The position numbers were made by a program, and so were the translations under genes. Below the pieces are notes generated by a model that saw only the letters and a program-made list of their open reading frames with translations, was not told the DNA's origin and made no database searches. 64,000 bases of DNA from positions 310,001 through 374,000 of the forward strand of contig NZ_BAABFA010000024.1 of assembly GCF_039540515.1 (NCBI RefSeq), read 5' to 3'. The stretch's first letter is position 1; the number at the start of each line of letters is the position of its first letter. This DNA is from Nemorincola caseinilytica. Lineage in GTDB: Bacteria > Bacteroidota > Bacteroidia > Chitinophagales > Chitinophagaceae. Below, one piece after another: positions 9,071 to 18,118 of the stretch.

Positions 9071-10897
9071 ATGACAAGAGAGCAATTCAGCGACATATCG
9101 CAGACCATACCCAACAAGCCCGGCTGTTACAAGTATTACGACCGGCAGGGCGAGCTGCTGTATGTAGGCAAGGCCAAAGACCTGCGCAAGCGGGTAAGCT
9201 CCTATTTCAACAAGACGGTAGATAATGTAAAGACCCGCAGGCTCGTTGCCCTCATCCACAGCCTCGACTTTACTATTACCGATAGCGAGCACGATGCTTT
9301 CCTGCTCGAGAATTCACTTATCAAGCACTTTCAGCCCCGCTTCAATATCGCCCTCAAGGACGATAAGACCTATCCATATATCGTCATCCGAAACGAGGCC
9401 TTTCCGCGTGTCTTCCTCACCCGCCGCATAGTGCGCGACGGCTCGGAATACCTGGGGCCTTTTACAGGGGTCTTTCATGTAAAAGAGCTGCTGGAGCTGA
9501 TAAAGCAGAACATTCCCCTGCGTACCTGCAACCTCAACCTTTCGCCCGCCAATATAGCCAGGGGCAAATACAAGGTGTGCCTGGAATACCACCTGGGCAA
9601 TTGCAAAGGCCCATGCCAGGGCTTCCAGTCGGTAGAAGATTATAATACCGGCCTGCAGCAGGTACGCCATGTTCTCAAAGGCAATATAGGCGATGTGATA
9701 AAGCACCTAAGGGGAGAGATGATGAAACACGCCGCCGCGCTGGAGTTCGAGAAAGCGCAGGTGCTGAAGCACAAGATAGACTGGCTGCATGGCTACAGCG
9801 CACGCTCTGCCGTTGTGAACCCCCGTATGGACAATGCCGATGTGGCCACCATCCTCAGCGACGAGCACAGCTACTTTGTGAACTATATGATGGTGAGCAT
9901 GGGCAGCGTGATACAGGTGAAGACCATTATGATAGAGAAGGTGCTGGACGAGCCCGAGAGCGATGTGCTCTCGCTGGCGCTCGATACCATGCGCAATACC
10001 TTCCAGAGCAATGCCAATGAGGTGATAGTGCCTATAGAGATAGATGTGACCGACCCTGCCGTTAAGGTGACCATACCCAAGGTGGGCGACAAGAAAAAGC
10101 TGCTGGAGCTAAGCCTGAAGAACGCAGAGATATTCAAAGAGGACATTCGCAAGAAAAAGACCCTGCTCATAGCTGAGAAGACCCGAGAAGAGCATATGGC
10201 CGTGCTGGAAGAACTGCAGGATTCCCTGCAGCTACCCGACCTGCCTGTGCATATAGAATGTTTCGATAACTCCAACTTCCAGGGGGCATACCCGGTATCG
10301 GCCATGGTGTGCTTCCGCAATGGCCAGCCGTCCAATAAGGATTACCGTCACTACCACATCAAGACCGTAGAGGGCATCAACGACTTCGCCTCCATGAGCG
10401 AGGTAGTATACCGCCGCTACAAGCGCCTCACCGATGAGCAGCGCCCCCTGCCGCAATTGGTGATCATAGATGGTGGCAAGGGTCAGCTTGGCGCCGCGCT
10501 GGAAAGCATAGAAAAGCTGGGTCTTACCGGCCGCATGGCCCTTGTGGGCCTGGCCAAGCGCGAGGAATCCATTTTCTTCCCTGGCGATACCGACCCCATA
10601 CAGCTTCCCTACGATAGCCCGGCGCAACTGCTCATACGCCGCATTCGCGACGAGGTACACCGTTTCGGCATCACCTTTCACCGGCAGACCCGCAGCAAGG
10701 GCACCTTCAAGAACGAGCTGGAAGGCATACCCGGCATAGGGGAGAAGACCGCTACCGACCTGCTCAAAGAGTTCCGATCGGTAAAGAACATCAGAACACT
10801 CACCGAACGCGAGCTTACCCGTGTGATAGGCGCATCCAAGGCCCGCGTGGTATGGGAATATTTCAATTCCACCACCTCCGGCGAGCAGCCCGTTTGA
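9071..10897 (+). CDS. uvrC: excinuclease ABC subunit C
   Basis: This 608-residue protein makes the dual incisions of nucleotide excision repair in complex with UvrB and damaged DNA. The GIY-YIG nuclease domain is N-terminal (GCYKYYDRQGELLYVGKAKDLRKRV). The Cys-rich stretch TCNLNLSPANIARGKYKVCLEYHLGNCKGPC fits the family cluster-like region. A UVR helix pair follows (AALEFEKAQVLKHKIDWL), then the RNase H-like domain (HIECFDNSNFQG; VIDGGKGQL) and C-terminal helix-hairpin-helix repeats (LEGIPGIGEKTATDLL). The length is normal. cutC follows 38 nt later on the same strand. Confidence 0.97.
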   Translation: MTREQFSDISQTIPNKPGCYKYYDRQGELLYVGKAKDLRKRVSSYFNKTVDNVKTRRLVALIHSLDFTITDSEHDAFLLENSLIKHFQPRFNIALKDDKTYPYIVIRNEAFPRVFLTRRIVRDGSEYLGPFTGVFHVKELLELIKQNIPLRTCNLNLSPANIARGKYKVCLEYHLGNCKGPCQGFQSVEDYNTGLQQVRHVLKGNIGDVIKHLRGEMMKHAAALEFEKAQVLKHKIDWLHGYSARSAVVNPRMDNADVATILSDEHSYFVNYMMVSMGSVIQVKTIMIEKVLDEPESDVLSLALDTMRNTFQSNANEVIVPIEIDVTDPAVKVTIPKVGDKKKLLELSLKNAEIFKEDIRKKKTLLIAEKTREEHMAVLEELQDSLQLPDLPVHIECFDNSNFQGAYPVSAMVCFRNGQPSNKDYRHYHIKTVEGINDFASMSEVVYRRYKRLTDEQRPLPQLVIIDGGKGQLGAALESIEKLGLTGRMALVGLAKREESIFFPGDTDPIQLPYDSPAQLLIRRIRDEVHRFGITFHRQTRSKGTFKNELEGIPGIGEKTATDLLKEFRSVKNIRTLTERELTRVIGASKARVVWEYFNSTTSGEQPV

Positions 10898-10935
10898 TAT
10901 TGTGGCCACACTTAGTACATTTACCGTACCGAACC

Positions 10936-11607
10936 ATGGTACTGGAAGTTTGTGCATATAATATAGCCTCGTGCATCATAGCAGGCAAGGCCGGTGCAGG
11001 CCGCATAGAGCTTTGTGTGAACCCGCTGGAAGGTGGCATCACGCCCAGCTTTGGCCTCATAGAGTATGTGGCAGAATATGTGCCCATACCAGCCTTCCCC
11101 ATGATACGCCCGCGCGGCGGCAGTTACGTTTACGATACCCACGAGCTGGCCATCATGAAGAAGGACATTCTGCGGTGCCGCGATATGGGCTGCAAGGGTA
11201 TAGCCACAGGTATACAACTGCCCGATGGCCGCCTCGATGCCGATAACATGAAGCGCCTGGTAGAATGGGCATACCCCATGCAGGTAACCTGCCACAAGGC
11301 GTTCGATGTCACACCCGATGCATTTGCCGCGCTAGATGTGCTCATAGCCGCAGGTGTCAGCAGGGTACTTACATCAGGCCTGCGCAAGACCGCCCTGGAA
11401 GGCGCAGACCTGCTGCGGCAGCTGGTAGCGACAGCCGATGGCCGTATAGTGATAATGCCCGGCGGCAGTGTGCGCTCCTCCAATATAGCACAGCTTGCCG
11501 CAGCTACAGGGGCTGTAGAGTTCCATAGCTCGGGCATACTTTCCATGGCCATGGGTCAGGTGGCCAATGAGGATGAGGTACGCAAAATGGTGAACGAATT
11601 AAAATAA
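10936..11607 (+). CDS. cutC: CutC family protein
   Basis: This 223-residue TIM-barrel protein belongs to the CutC family, historically linked to copper homeostasis though its biochemical role is still debated. Characteristic segments are LEVCAYNIASCIIAGKAGAGRIELC at the N-terminus (spread over about 25 residues), GGITPSFGLIEYV, MIRPRGGSYVYD and VTCHKAFDVTPD. The ATG at 10936 is used because the family begins right at this strand; a longer reading overlaps the uvrC 3' end in another frame. A ChaN-like gene begins 6 nt after its stop, suggesting an operon. Confidence 0.92.
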   Translation: MVLEVCAYNIASCIIAGKAGAGRIELCVNPLEGGITPSFGLIEYVAEYVPIPAFPMIRPRGGSYVYDTHELAIMKKDILRCRDMGCKGIATGIQLPDGRLDADNMKRLVEWAYPMQVTCHKAFDVTPDAFAALDVLIAAGVSRVLTSGLRKTALEGADLLRQLVATADGRIVIMPGGSVRSSNIAQLAAATGAVEFHSSGILSMAMGQVANEDEVRKMVNELK

Positions 11608-11613
11608 CGTAAA

Positions 11614-12525
11614 ATGAAAAAGATATTTCTCTCCCTTCTGGCACTGCCGTTCTTTGCCTCTGCGCAAAAGCTCGATGAGAACAATTACCGCATATACTCT
11701 GTAAAGCAGGGCAAAGAGGTAACGCTCAAAGAAATGGTGTCCGATATGGATAACTATGATGTAATGCTCTTTGGCGAGGAGCACAACGATAGTGTCACCC
11801 ATTTCCTCGAATTCTCTGTGTTCGAGCTTATGCACCTCAAATACGGCTCAGACCTCGCACTCTCGCTCGAGATGTTCGACCGCGATGTGCAGCCCGTAAT
11901 GGACGAATACCTGCAGGGTTTCATAAAGGAGAAATACTTCAAAAAAGATGCCCGTGCTTGGAACAATTACCGCGACTACAAGCCCATGGTAGACTTTGCT
12001 CGCCAGAAGAAGCTGGATGTGGTATGTGCCAATGCGCCCAGCCGCTACACCAACTTGGCCGGCCGTGGCGGGCAGGGTATACTCAAAGAACTGCCCGATG
12101 ATGCGAAGAAGTACATAGCCCCACTGCCGTACGATACTGCTACGGGGCCATACCATGCCAAACTGACGCTGGTGACCCATATGCCCGCCACCACTGCCGA
12201 TACAACGGCAAAGAAGGGCAGGCCCTTCAATATGATCACCGCCCAGTCTCTGTGGGATGCTACTATGGCCTACTCTGTTACCGGTTACCTCGATCAGAAG
12301 AAGAACAAGGGAAAGAAGATAATGCATGTCAATGGCAAGTTTCACAGCGATGAGGGCTATGCCGTGGCCACACAGATGGGTAAGTACAACTCCAAGCTGC
12401 GCAAGCTTATAATATCGGCCGCCAGCGATGAGTCTTTCCCCAAGGTGAATTGGGAGACCCTGAAACCCAATGGCGACTATATCATTGTCACCGATCCCAA
12501 GGTGCCTAAGACGTATAGCGAGTAG
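11614..12525 (+). CDS. ChaN-family exported protein (putative heme-binding)
   Basis: This 303-residue exported protein has a signal peptide (MKKIFLSLLALPFFASAQ). The core matches the ChaN/TraB-Tiki-like family: FGEEHNDSVTHFLEF near residues 52-66, LSLEMFDRDVQP, then a helical region (YRDYKPMVDFARQKKLDVVCANAPSRY) and a late HVNGKFHSDEGYA segment. ChaN of Campylobacter binds heme in pairs, and related GxxH/E proteins of the Tiki clan are metalloproteases, so either role is possible. It lies 6 nt after cutC, hinting at a shared metal-related transcript. Confidence 0.8.
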   Translation: MKKIFLSLLALPFFASAQKLDENNYRIYSVKQGKEVTLKEMVSDMDNYDVMLFGEEHNDSVTHFLEFSVFELMHLKYGSDLALSLEMFDRDVQPVMDEYLQGFIKEKYFKKDARAWNNYRDYKPMVDFARQKKLDVVCANAPSRYTNLAGRGGQGILKELPDDAKKYIAPLPYDTATGPYHAKLTLVTHMPATTADTTAKKGRPFNMITAQSLWDATMAYSVTGYLDQKKNKGKKIMHVNGKFHSDEGYAVATQMGKYNSKLRKLIISAASDESFPKVNWETLKPNGDYIIVTDPKVPKTYSE

Positions 12526-12636
12526 TCTTAAGATATATACAATGAATAAATGTGAGGTGTCTGTACAGGATGCCTCTTTTTATTTTTCCGGAAGTGTTAA
12601 ATCCTCTTCATTTCCCATAAACTACCCGTCTTTTGT

Positions 12637-12644
12637 TATTTTTG
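12637..12644 (+). promoter_or_regulatory. -7 promoter box (TATTTTTG) of lptB
   Basis: TATTTTTG matches TAnnTTTG and lies 18 nt before the TTG start of lptB, so the leader should be about 12 nt. Confidence 0.6.
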
Positions 12645-12662
12645 CGGACAAATTAGCACCGG

Positions 12663-13418
12663 TTGAGGATACACACACAAGGTCTTGTAAAGCAGTATGG
12701 TAAACGTACCGTAGTGAACAATGTGTCGTTCGAGGTGAGCCAGGGCGAGATAGTAGGGCTTTTGGGGCCCAATGGTGCAGGCAAGACCACTTCGTTCTAC
12801 ATGGTGGTAGGTATCGTGAAGCCCGATCAGGGCCAGGTGTTCCTGGATAATGAGGAGATCACCAAGCTGCCCATGTACAAGCGTGCCAAGATGGGAGTAG
12901 GCTACCTGCCGCAGGAGACCTCTATCTTCCGCAAGATGTCTGTGGCGGATAATATAGCTGCCGTGCTGGAGATGACAAAGCTGACCCGGGCCGAGCAGCA
13001 GCGCAAGCTGGAAGAATTGCTGGACGAATTTCACCTGCAGCATGTGCGCAAAAGCCCCGGCGATGTGCTGAGTGGTGGTGAGAAACGCCGTACCGAGATA
13101 GCCCGTGCCCTGGCCGTAAATCCGAAGTTCATACTGCTCGACGAGCCCTTTGCCGGTATAGACCCCATAGCGGTAGAGGATATTCAGAGTATAGTGGCCA
13201 CGCTCAAGTACAAGAACATAGGTATACTCATCACCGATCATAATGTGCAGGAGACCCTCTCCATTACCGACCGTGCCTACCTCCTTTTCGAAGGAAGGAT
13301 ACTAAAGGCCGGTACTGCTGAGGACCTCGCCGCCGACGAGCAGGTGCGCAAAGTATACCTCGGCCAGAACTTCGAGCTTCGCAGAAAAGATTATCTTACA
13401 GCTAAGAAGCAGGGGTAA
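12663..13418 (+). CDS. lptB: lipopolysaccharide export ABC ATPase (TTG start)
   Basis: This 251-residue ATPase powers the Lpt bridge that extracts LPS from the inner membrane. It has Walker A GPNGAGKTTSF, Q-loop YLPQETSIFRKMSV, signature LSGGEKRRTEIARAL, Walker B FILLDEPFAGIDPIAV and the H-loop ITDHNV. The short leader before Walker A and the YLPQE(T/A)SIF segment are typical of LptB rather than other ABC ATPases. An in-frame stop at 12654-12656 leaves TTG at 12663 as the only plausible start, and the -7 box 18 nt upstream supports it. No lptF/G/C/A genes are adjacent. Confidence 0.93.
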   Translation: MRIHTQGLVKQYGKRTVVNNVSFEVSQGEIVGLLGPNGAGKTTSFYMVVGIVKPDQGQVFLDNEEITKLPMYKRAKMGVGYLPQETSIFRKMSVADNIAAVLEMTKLTRAEQQRKLEELLDEFHLQHVRKSPGDVLSGGEKRRTEIARALAVNPKFILLDEPFAGIDPIAVEDIQSIVATLKYKNIGILITDHNVQETLSITDRAYLLFEGRILKAGTAEDLAADEQVRKVYLGQNFELRRKDYLTAKKQG

Positions 13419-13566
13419 GGAATTATAAGTTAGGAATTGGGAATTAGGAATAGGTAATAGGAATTAGGGCTTGGGATCTGTGATCTGATATTTGGAATTT
13501 GATCTTTTGGAATTTACAATTTGATCTTTTAAGATCTGGAATTTGACTTTTTGGAATTTTTTTAAA
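13419..13566. repeat. mosaic low-complexity intergenic element, copy 1
   Basis: The whole 150-bp gap between lptB and the GH3 gene is low-complexity. It runs in order from GGAATTA/GGGAATTAGG words, through a GGGATCTG block at about 13471, to repeated TTTGGAATTTG/GATCTTTTGG words. The same order is seen at 45762-45880 on the plus strand and at 25003-25146 on the minus strand. No ORF or stable hairpin was found in it. Confidence 0.75.
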
Positions 13567-13568
13567 GA

Positions 13569-15086
13569 ATGAGCATCATTAGTCCGGCATTCAGGGGTTA
13601 CATCAAGCTTCGTCAGAGCGCGATAGATAACTTCATGCACAACCCTATAGATACCCAGCAGCAGGTATTCAACGAGCTTGTCGGGTCTGCTCAGTTCACC
13701 GAATATGGTAAAAAGTACCGTTTCCAGGATATCGACAATATCTCCGATTTCCAGAAGAAGGTACCGATAAACGACTACGAGACCCTCAAGCCCTATATAC
13801 ACCGCATACTGGAGGGCGAGCAGAATGTGCTCTGGCCATCGCCCATCACATGGTTCGCCAAGTCTAGCGGCACCACCAGCGACAAGAGCAAGTTCATACC
13901 CGTGAGCAAAGAGTCGCTCGATGATAACCATTACCGCAGCGCGCGCGATGTGCTGGCACTCTACCTGCGGTACAATCCCAATGCCAATGTCACATCGGGC
14001 AAATGCCTGATACTTGGTGGCAGCCACCAGGTGAACCAGCTCAATGCTGCATCCTTTTTTGGCGATCTGTCGGCCGTAATGTTGCAGAACATGCCGCTGG
14101 CCGGCCAGTTGTTCCGCCTTCCCGAGATGTCCATTGCCCTCATGACCGAGTGGGAAGAGAAGATAGAGCGCATGGCGCACAGCACCATCAAAGAGAATGT
14201 GACCTACATAGCCGGTGTACCCACCTGGACGGTAGTGCTCATAAAACGAATATTCGAGATAACGGGTGCCAACAACCTGCTGGATATCTGGCCCAACCTG
14301 GAGCTATACATACATGGTGGTGTCAATTTCACCCCCTACCGCCGCCAGTTCGAACAGCTCATACCATCTCCCCGCATGTCCTATCGCGAGACATACAACG
14401 CCTCAGAGGGCTTCTTTGCCGCGCAGGACAGAGAGGACGAGGAAGGCATGATGCTTTTCCTCAATCATGGCATATTCTACGAGTTCATGCCTACAGAGGA
14501 GTATGGCAAGGAAGAACCACGCACCCTAACGCTCAAGGAAGTAGAGCTGTACAAGAACTATGCCCTCGTCATCAGTACCAATGGCGGCCTGTGGCGCTAT
14601 GTGGTAGGCGATACCGTGCAGTTCACCTCGCTCGATCCCTTCCGTATCAAGGTCACCGGCAGGCTCAAGCATTTTATCAATGCCTTTGGCGAGGAGGTTA
14701 TCGTGGACAATGCCGACAATGCCATAGCCATAGCCTGTGCGGAGACCGGCGCCATAGTGGCCGACTATACTGCCGCCCCCGTTTACATGACCGGTGATAG
14801 TAATGGCGCACACGAATGGATCATAGAGTTCGAGCGGCTGCCTGTGCCGTTGAGTACGTTCACGACTCTGCTTGATAAGTCGCTGCAGGCCATCAATTCC
14901 GATTATGAGGCGAAACGCCACAAGGATATAGCGCTGCGCATGCCCATAGTGCACGAAATGCCCTCTGGGGGCTTCCGCCGCTGGCTGAAGGATAAGGGCA
15001 AACTGGGAGGCCAGCACAAGGTGCCCCGCCTCAGCAACGATCGCAAATACCTGGAAGAACTAATGCCCTATACACAAGGTAACTAG
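13569..15086 (+). CDS. GH3-family (acyl-adenylate-forming) protein
   Basis: This 505-residue protein belongs to the GH3 family, best known from plant enzymes that adenylate acidic hormones and join them to amino acids. The nucleotide-binding loop FAKSSGTTSDKSKFIPVS (about residues 97-114) is diagnostic. Later motifs include YNASEGFFAAQ (adenine-binding, YxASEG) and TNGGLWRYVVGDTVQF, plus a C-terminal domain starting near GRLKHFINAFGEEV. Bacterial GH3 proteins are common in Bacteroidota but their substrates are mostly unknown. It stands alone, preceded by the low-complexity element rather than a recognisable promoter. Confidence 0.9.
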   Translation: MSIISPAFRGYIKLRQSAIDNFMHNPIDTQQQVFNELVGSAQFTEYGKKYRFQDIDNISDFQKKVPINDYETLKPYIHRILEGEQNVLWPSPITWFAKSSGTTSDKSKFIPVSKESLDDNHYRSARDVLALYLRYNPNANVTSGKCLILGGSHQVNQLNAASFFGDLSAVMLQNMPLAGQLFRLPEMSIALMTEWEEKIERMAHSTIKENVTYIAGVPTWTVVLIKRIFEITGANNLLDIWPNLELYIHGGVNFTPYRRQFEQLIPSPRMSYRETYNASEGFFAAQDREDEEGMMLFLNHGIFYEFMPTEEYGKEEPRTLTLKEVELYKNYALVISTNGGLWRYVVGDTVQFTSLDPFRIKVTGRLKHFINAFGEEVIVDNADNAIAIACAETGAIVADYTAAPVYMTGDSNGAHEWIIEFERLPVPLSTFTTLLDKSLQAINSDYEAKRHKDIALRMPIVHEMPSGGFRRWLKDKGKLGGQHKVPRLSNDRKYLEELMPYTQGN

Positions 15087-15123
15087 TTCTTCTATGAATA
15101 ACATTTTATAACACTAACACAAC

Positions 15124-15180
15124 CCACCTCCCTCTTCTTTGGAGAGGCCTGCCTGCCGGCAGGCAGGGTCGGGGAGAGGT
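15124..15180. repeat. GC-rich hairpin repeat interrupted by a nested palindrome
   Basis: An outer element (CCTCCCTCTTCTTTGGAGAGG ... GGTCGGGGAGAGGTC) resembles the CCCCTCCC/GGGGAGG family. It is interrupted by the perfect 20-bp palindrome CCTGCCTGCCGGCAGGCAGG at 15148-15167. A 19-bp version of that palindrome sits at 21999-22017. Confidence 0.65.
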
Positions 15181-15186
15181 CCGATC

Positions 15187-16281
15187 ATGGAACATATCTT
15201 TTCTTACCATAGTTTATCTGCTTTTACCAAGGCCATATTCATTGCCATAGGTTGCGACGATGCCTCTGCTGCATTGGCTACAGAGGTTCTGCTCTCTGCC
15301 GACCTCCGCGGTATCGATAGTCATGGCGTGGCACGTCTTTCGGGCTATGTGCGCCTGTGGGAGGCCGGCCGTATCAATGCCACTCCTCATATCCGCATAG
15401 TACACGAGACCCCATCTACCGCCGTTATAGATGGCGATGCAGGGCTGGGCCTTGTGGTAGCCCCATATGCCATGGAAGTGGCCATACGCAAGGCGCAGAC
15501 CGCCGGTACAGGCTGGGTGAGCGTGCGCAATAGCAATCACTTCGGTATAGCGGGCTACCATGCCATGATGGCCCTACAGCACGATATGACCGGCATTGCC
15601 ATGACCAATGCCAGCGCGCTCGTAGCGCCTACTTTTTCCATAGAGCGCATGCTGGGTACCAACCCCATAGCGGTGGCTATACCTGCAGGTACGCAGCCGC
15701 CATTTGTGGCCGATATGGCCACCACCACGGCCGCCAATGGCAAGCTGGAGATACTGCAGCGCAAAGATGCTCCCGCACCCCTTGGCTGGGTACAGGACAA
15801 GGACGGCGCCGATACCACCGATGCCAACATACTGAAGAAACAAGGCGCCCTGCTACCCCTTGGCAGCGATAGGGAGCATGGTAGTCACAAGGGCTATGCC
15901 CTGGGTAGTATAGTAGATATATTCTCGGCAGTATTCAGCGGTGCCAGCTATGGCCCGTGGGTGCCCCCCTTCCCGGCCTATGTACCTATGCCGCAGGGTA
16001 TGCCCGGGCAGGGCCTTGGCCATTTCTTCGGGGCCATGCGGGTCGATGCTTTCCGCCCGGCACAGGAGTTCAAAGAACATATGGACAACTGGATAGGCAG
16101 GTTCCGAAATGCTACCCCTGCTCCCGGCCACGAAAGGGTGCTGATACCCGGCGATCCCGAGCGCGAAACAGAGGCCATACGCGCGGCAGAGGGTATACCT
16201 GTGGTAGATAGTGTTGTCTCTGACCTGCGGGAGCTGGCCGCTAAAATGAATGTACCCTTCCCCGCTGCAATGACCGCATGA
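15187..16281 (+). CDS. Ldh2-family NAD(P)-dependent dehydrogenase
   Basis: This 364-residue protein belongs to the malate/L-lactate/ureidoglycolate/L-sulfolactate dehydrogenase family, which is unrelated to the classical Rossmann LDH/MDH. Family segments seen are DLRGIDSHGVARLSGYV (catalytic His), VSVRNSNHFGIAGYHAM, MLGTNPIAVAIPAG and the C-terminal RVLIPGDPERE. The substrate cannot be assigned from sequence. The ATG at 15187 is chosen because the longer reading adds residues encoded by the nested palindromic repeat. It is followed by an M23 peptidase gene 37 nt later. Confidence 0.88.
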   Translation: MEHIFSYHSLSAFTKAIFIAIGCDDASAALATEVLLSADLRGIDSHGVARLSGYVRLWEAGRINATPHIRIVHETPSTAVIDGDAGLGLVVAPYAMEVAIRKAQTAGTGWVSVRNSNHFGIAGYHAMMALQHDMTGIAMTNASALVAPTFSIERMLGTNPIAVAIPAGTQPPFVADMATTTAANGKLEILQRKDAPAPLGWVQDKDGADTTDANILKKQGALLPLGSDREHGSHKGYALGSIVDIFSAVFSGASYGPWVPPFPAYVPMPQGMPGQGLGHFFGAMRVDAFRPAQEFKEHMDNWIGRFRNATPAPGHERVLIPGDPERETEAIRAAEGIPVVDSVVSDLRELAAKMNVPFPAAMTA

Positions 16282-16318
16282 TGGTGTAACTTGCTGGTTC
16301 ATCAGCTTCTTTACCGCA

Positions 16319-18043
16319 ATGAGTATTGCAAAATATATTCTGCCCTCTGTGCTGCCGCTTGTGTGTGCAGCACAAGAGCCCGGTTCGCCATATCCGCAAG
16401 ACCTTTTCCGCAACCCGCTCGATATTCCCATATCGCTTGCGGGCAACTTCGGAGAGTGCCGCCCGGGCCACTTTCACAGTGGTCTCGATATTCGCACGCA
16501 GGGTAGGGAAGACCTTCCTGTATATGCCGCTGCCGAAGGCTACATCTCGCGCATCAAGACAGATAAGGGCGGCTTCGGTCATGCCATATATATCACGCAT
16601 CCTAATGGCTATACTACCCTGTATGCCCACCTCAATAAGTACATACCCTTTCTGCAGACCTACCTGCGCCAGCAGCAGTACGAACGCAAGCGCTGGGATG
16701 TGGATATATCCCTCAAGCCCAGCCAGTTCCCTGTTCGCAAGGGCCAGCAGATAGCATGGTCGGGCAATACCGGCTCCTCCTCTGCACCTCACCTGCACTT
16801 CGAGATACGCAATTCCGAGACAGAGCATCCGCTCAATCCCCAGCTATTCGGTCTGCGGGTGGAGGACGATATCGCACCCACCATCCGCGAGGTGGTCTTT
16901 TATGGCAGCAATGTTTACGAGGGGGCTCCCATCACAGTAGCTATGGCAAAACAGGGTAGCCGTTACAAACCCACCCGCGCAGGCAACAGCCGCCTGCGTA
17001 TGAACAACGATACGCTGGAGGTGCAGGAAGGCCTTGTAGGGGTAGGTATAAATGTGGACGATTATATGAATGGCAGCGAGAACACCATCACCTTCTACAT
17101 CGCACGCCTGTTCCTTGATGGGGAACAGGTATCAAAGGTAACGATGGATGATATAGGCTATGATGAGTCGCGCTACGTCAATGCCTATACCGATCATAAG
17201 ACACGCCAGCAAACAAAACGCTGGGTGCAGTGTATGTTCAAGGTACCGGGCAACAAGCTCACCAGGATATACAAGTTCAGCGGCAGCGATGGCCGCATAG
17301 ACCTCACCGACAAGGCTACGCACGAACTGAAAATAGAGATAACCGACAACAATGGTAATACCAGCACTGCTACCATGTATGTATCACCCTGTATACGCGA
17401 GGAAGCGCCTGCCGCAGATGCAGAATGTACGCCGTTCAGGGTAGGGAAGGTGAATGAATACAGTGGCCCGGGCATATCCTTCACCATCGATGAACGCCAG
17501 TTATACGACGATATATGCCTTAGTGTAAGGTCTACCCCCGATGCCGCTGCGCTCTCAGAGAAGTACAGGGTACATTATCCATACATTCCCCTGCATCATT
17601 ACTTCGACCTAAAGGTGAAACCAAGTAAGACCATTCCCTTCGACCTCCGCAGCAAGGTGGCGCTTATGTATACCGATGGCAAGGATACCGATGGCAAAGA
17701 GGCGGCATCGGTAGAGAATGGCTGGTACAAGGCCAGCGTGCGCAACTTTGGTACTTACTGGCTGGCGCTGGATACTACAGCGCCTGTTATACGGTCTGTG
17801 CATAAGAACGGCGCCGATCTATCCCGCTTAAAACAGCTCACCCTCACCGTCAAGGACGACATGACATCTGTACGCAGTTTCTCCGGTACGATAGATGGGG
17901 AATGGGTATGCTTCGAGCAGCATGGCAATTCCTTCTTCTACGAGTTCGATGAGCATTGCACCCGTGGCCGGCACGAGCTTGTCTTCAAGGCCGAGGACGA
18001 GAACGGCAACAAAGCCACTTACAAGCTCGATCTTTCAAGGTAA
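16319..18043 (+). CDS. M23-family peptidoglycan metallopeptidase
   Basis: This 574-residue exported protein has an N-terminal LytM/M23 domain and a long C-terminal region. The zinc ligands are visible: HFHSGLDIRTQ (HxxxD) near residues 58-68 and PHLHFEIRN (HxH) near 159-167, with LYAHL in between. The remaining about 380 residues are beta-rich and contain possible Ig-like or LysM-free adhesion domains that I cannot name. A short signal segment (ILPSVLPLVCAAQ) precedes it. It probably cuts cell-wall cross-links outside the cytoplasm. It converges with the T9SS protease gene, with a shared hairpin between them. Confidence 0.88.
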   Translation: MSIAKYILPSVLPLVCAAQEPGSPYPQDLFRNPLDIPISLAGNFGECRPGHFHSGLDIRTQGREDLPVYAAAEGYISRIKTDKGGFGHAIYITHPNGYTTLYAHLNKYIPFLQTYLRQQQYERKRWDVDISLKPSQFPVRKGQQIAWSGNTGSSSAPHLHFEIRNSETEHPLNPQLFGLRVEDDIAPTIREVVFYGSNVYEGAPITVAMAKQGSRYKPTRAGNSRLRMNNDTLEVQEGLVGVGINVDDYMNGSENTITFYIARLFLDGEQVSKVTMDDIGYDESRYVNAYTDHKTRQQTKRWVQCMFKVPGNKLTRIYKFSGSDGRIDLTDKATHELKIEITDNNGNTSTATMYVSPCIREEAPAADAECTPFRVGKVNEYSGPGISFTIDERQLYDDICLSVRSTPDAAALSEKYRVHYPYIPLHHYFDLKVKPSKTIPFDLRSKVALMYTDGKDTDGKEAASVENGWYKASVRNFGTYWLALDTTAPVIRSVHKNGADLSRLKQLTLTVKDDMTSVRSFSGTIDGEWVCFEQHGNSFFYEFDEHCTRGRHELVFKAEDENGNKATYKLDLSR

Positions 18044-18062
18044 TATCACATGCCATAGAACT

Positions 18063-18095
18063 AAGAAGGGGCAAGCATGGCGCTTGCCCCTTCTT
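18063..18095. terminator. bidirectional terminator between convergent genes
   Basis: A perfect 14-bp stem (AAGAAGGGGCAAGC at 18063-18076 with GCTTGCCCCTTCTT at 18082-18095) closes a 5-nt loop. It lies between the stops at 18043 and 18119. Confidence 0.88.
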
Positions 18096-18118
18096 TATTA
18101 TCATTCATTAAGGTGTCA

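Noticed and set aside
15139..15186. N-terminal extension of the Ldh2-type protein
   Set aside because: Its residues come from the nested palindromic repeat; the family start is at 15187.
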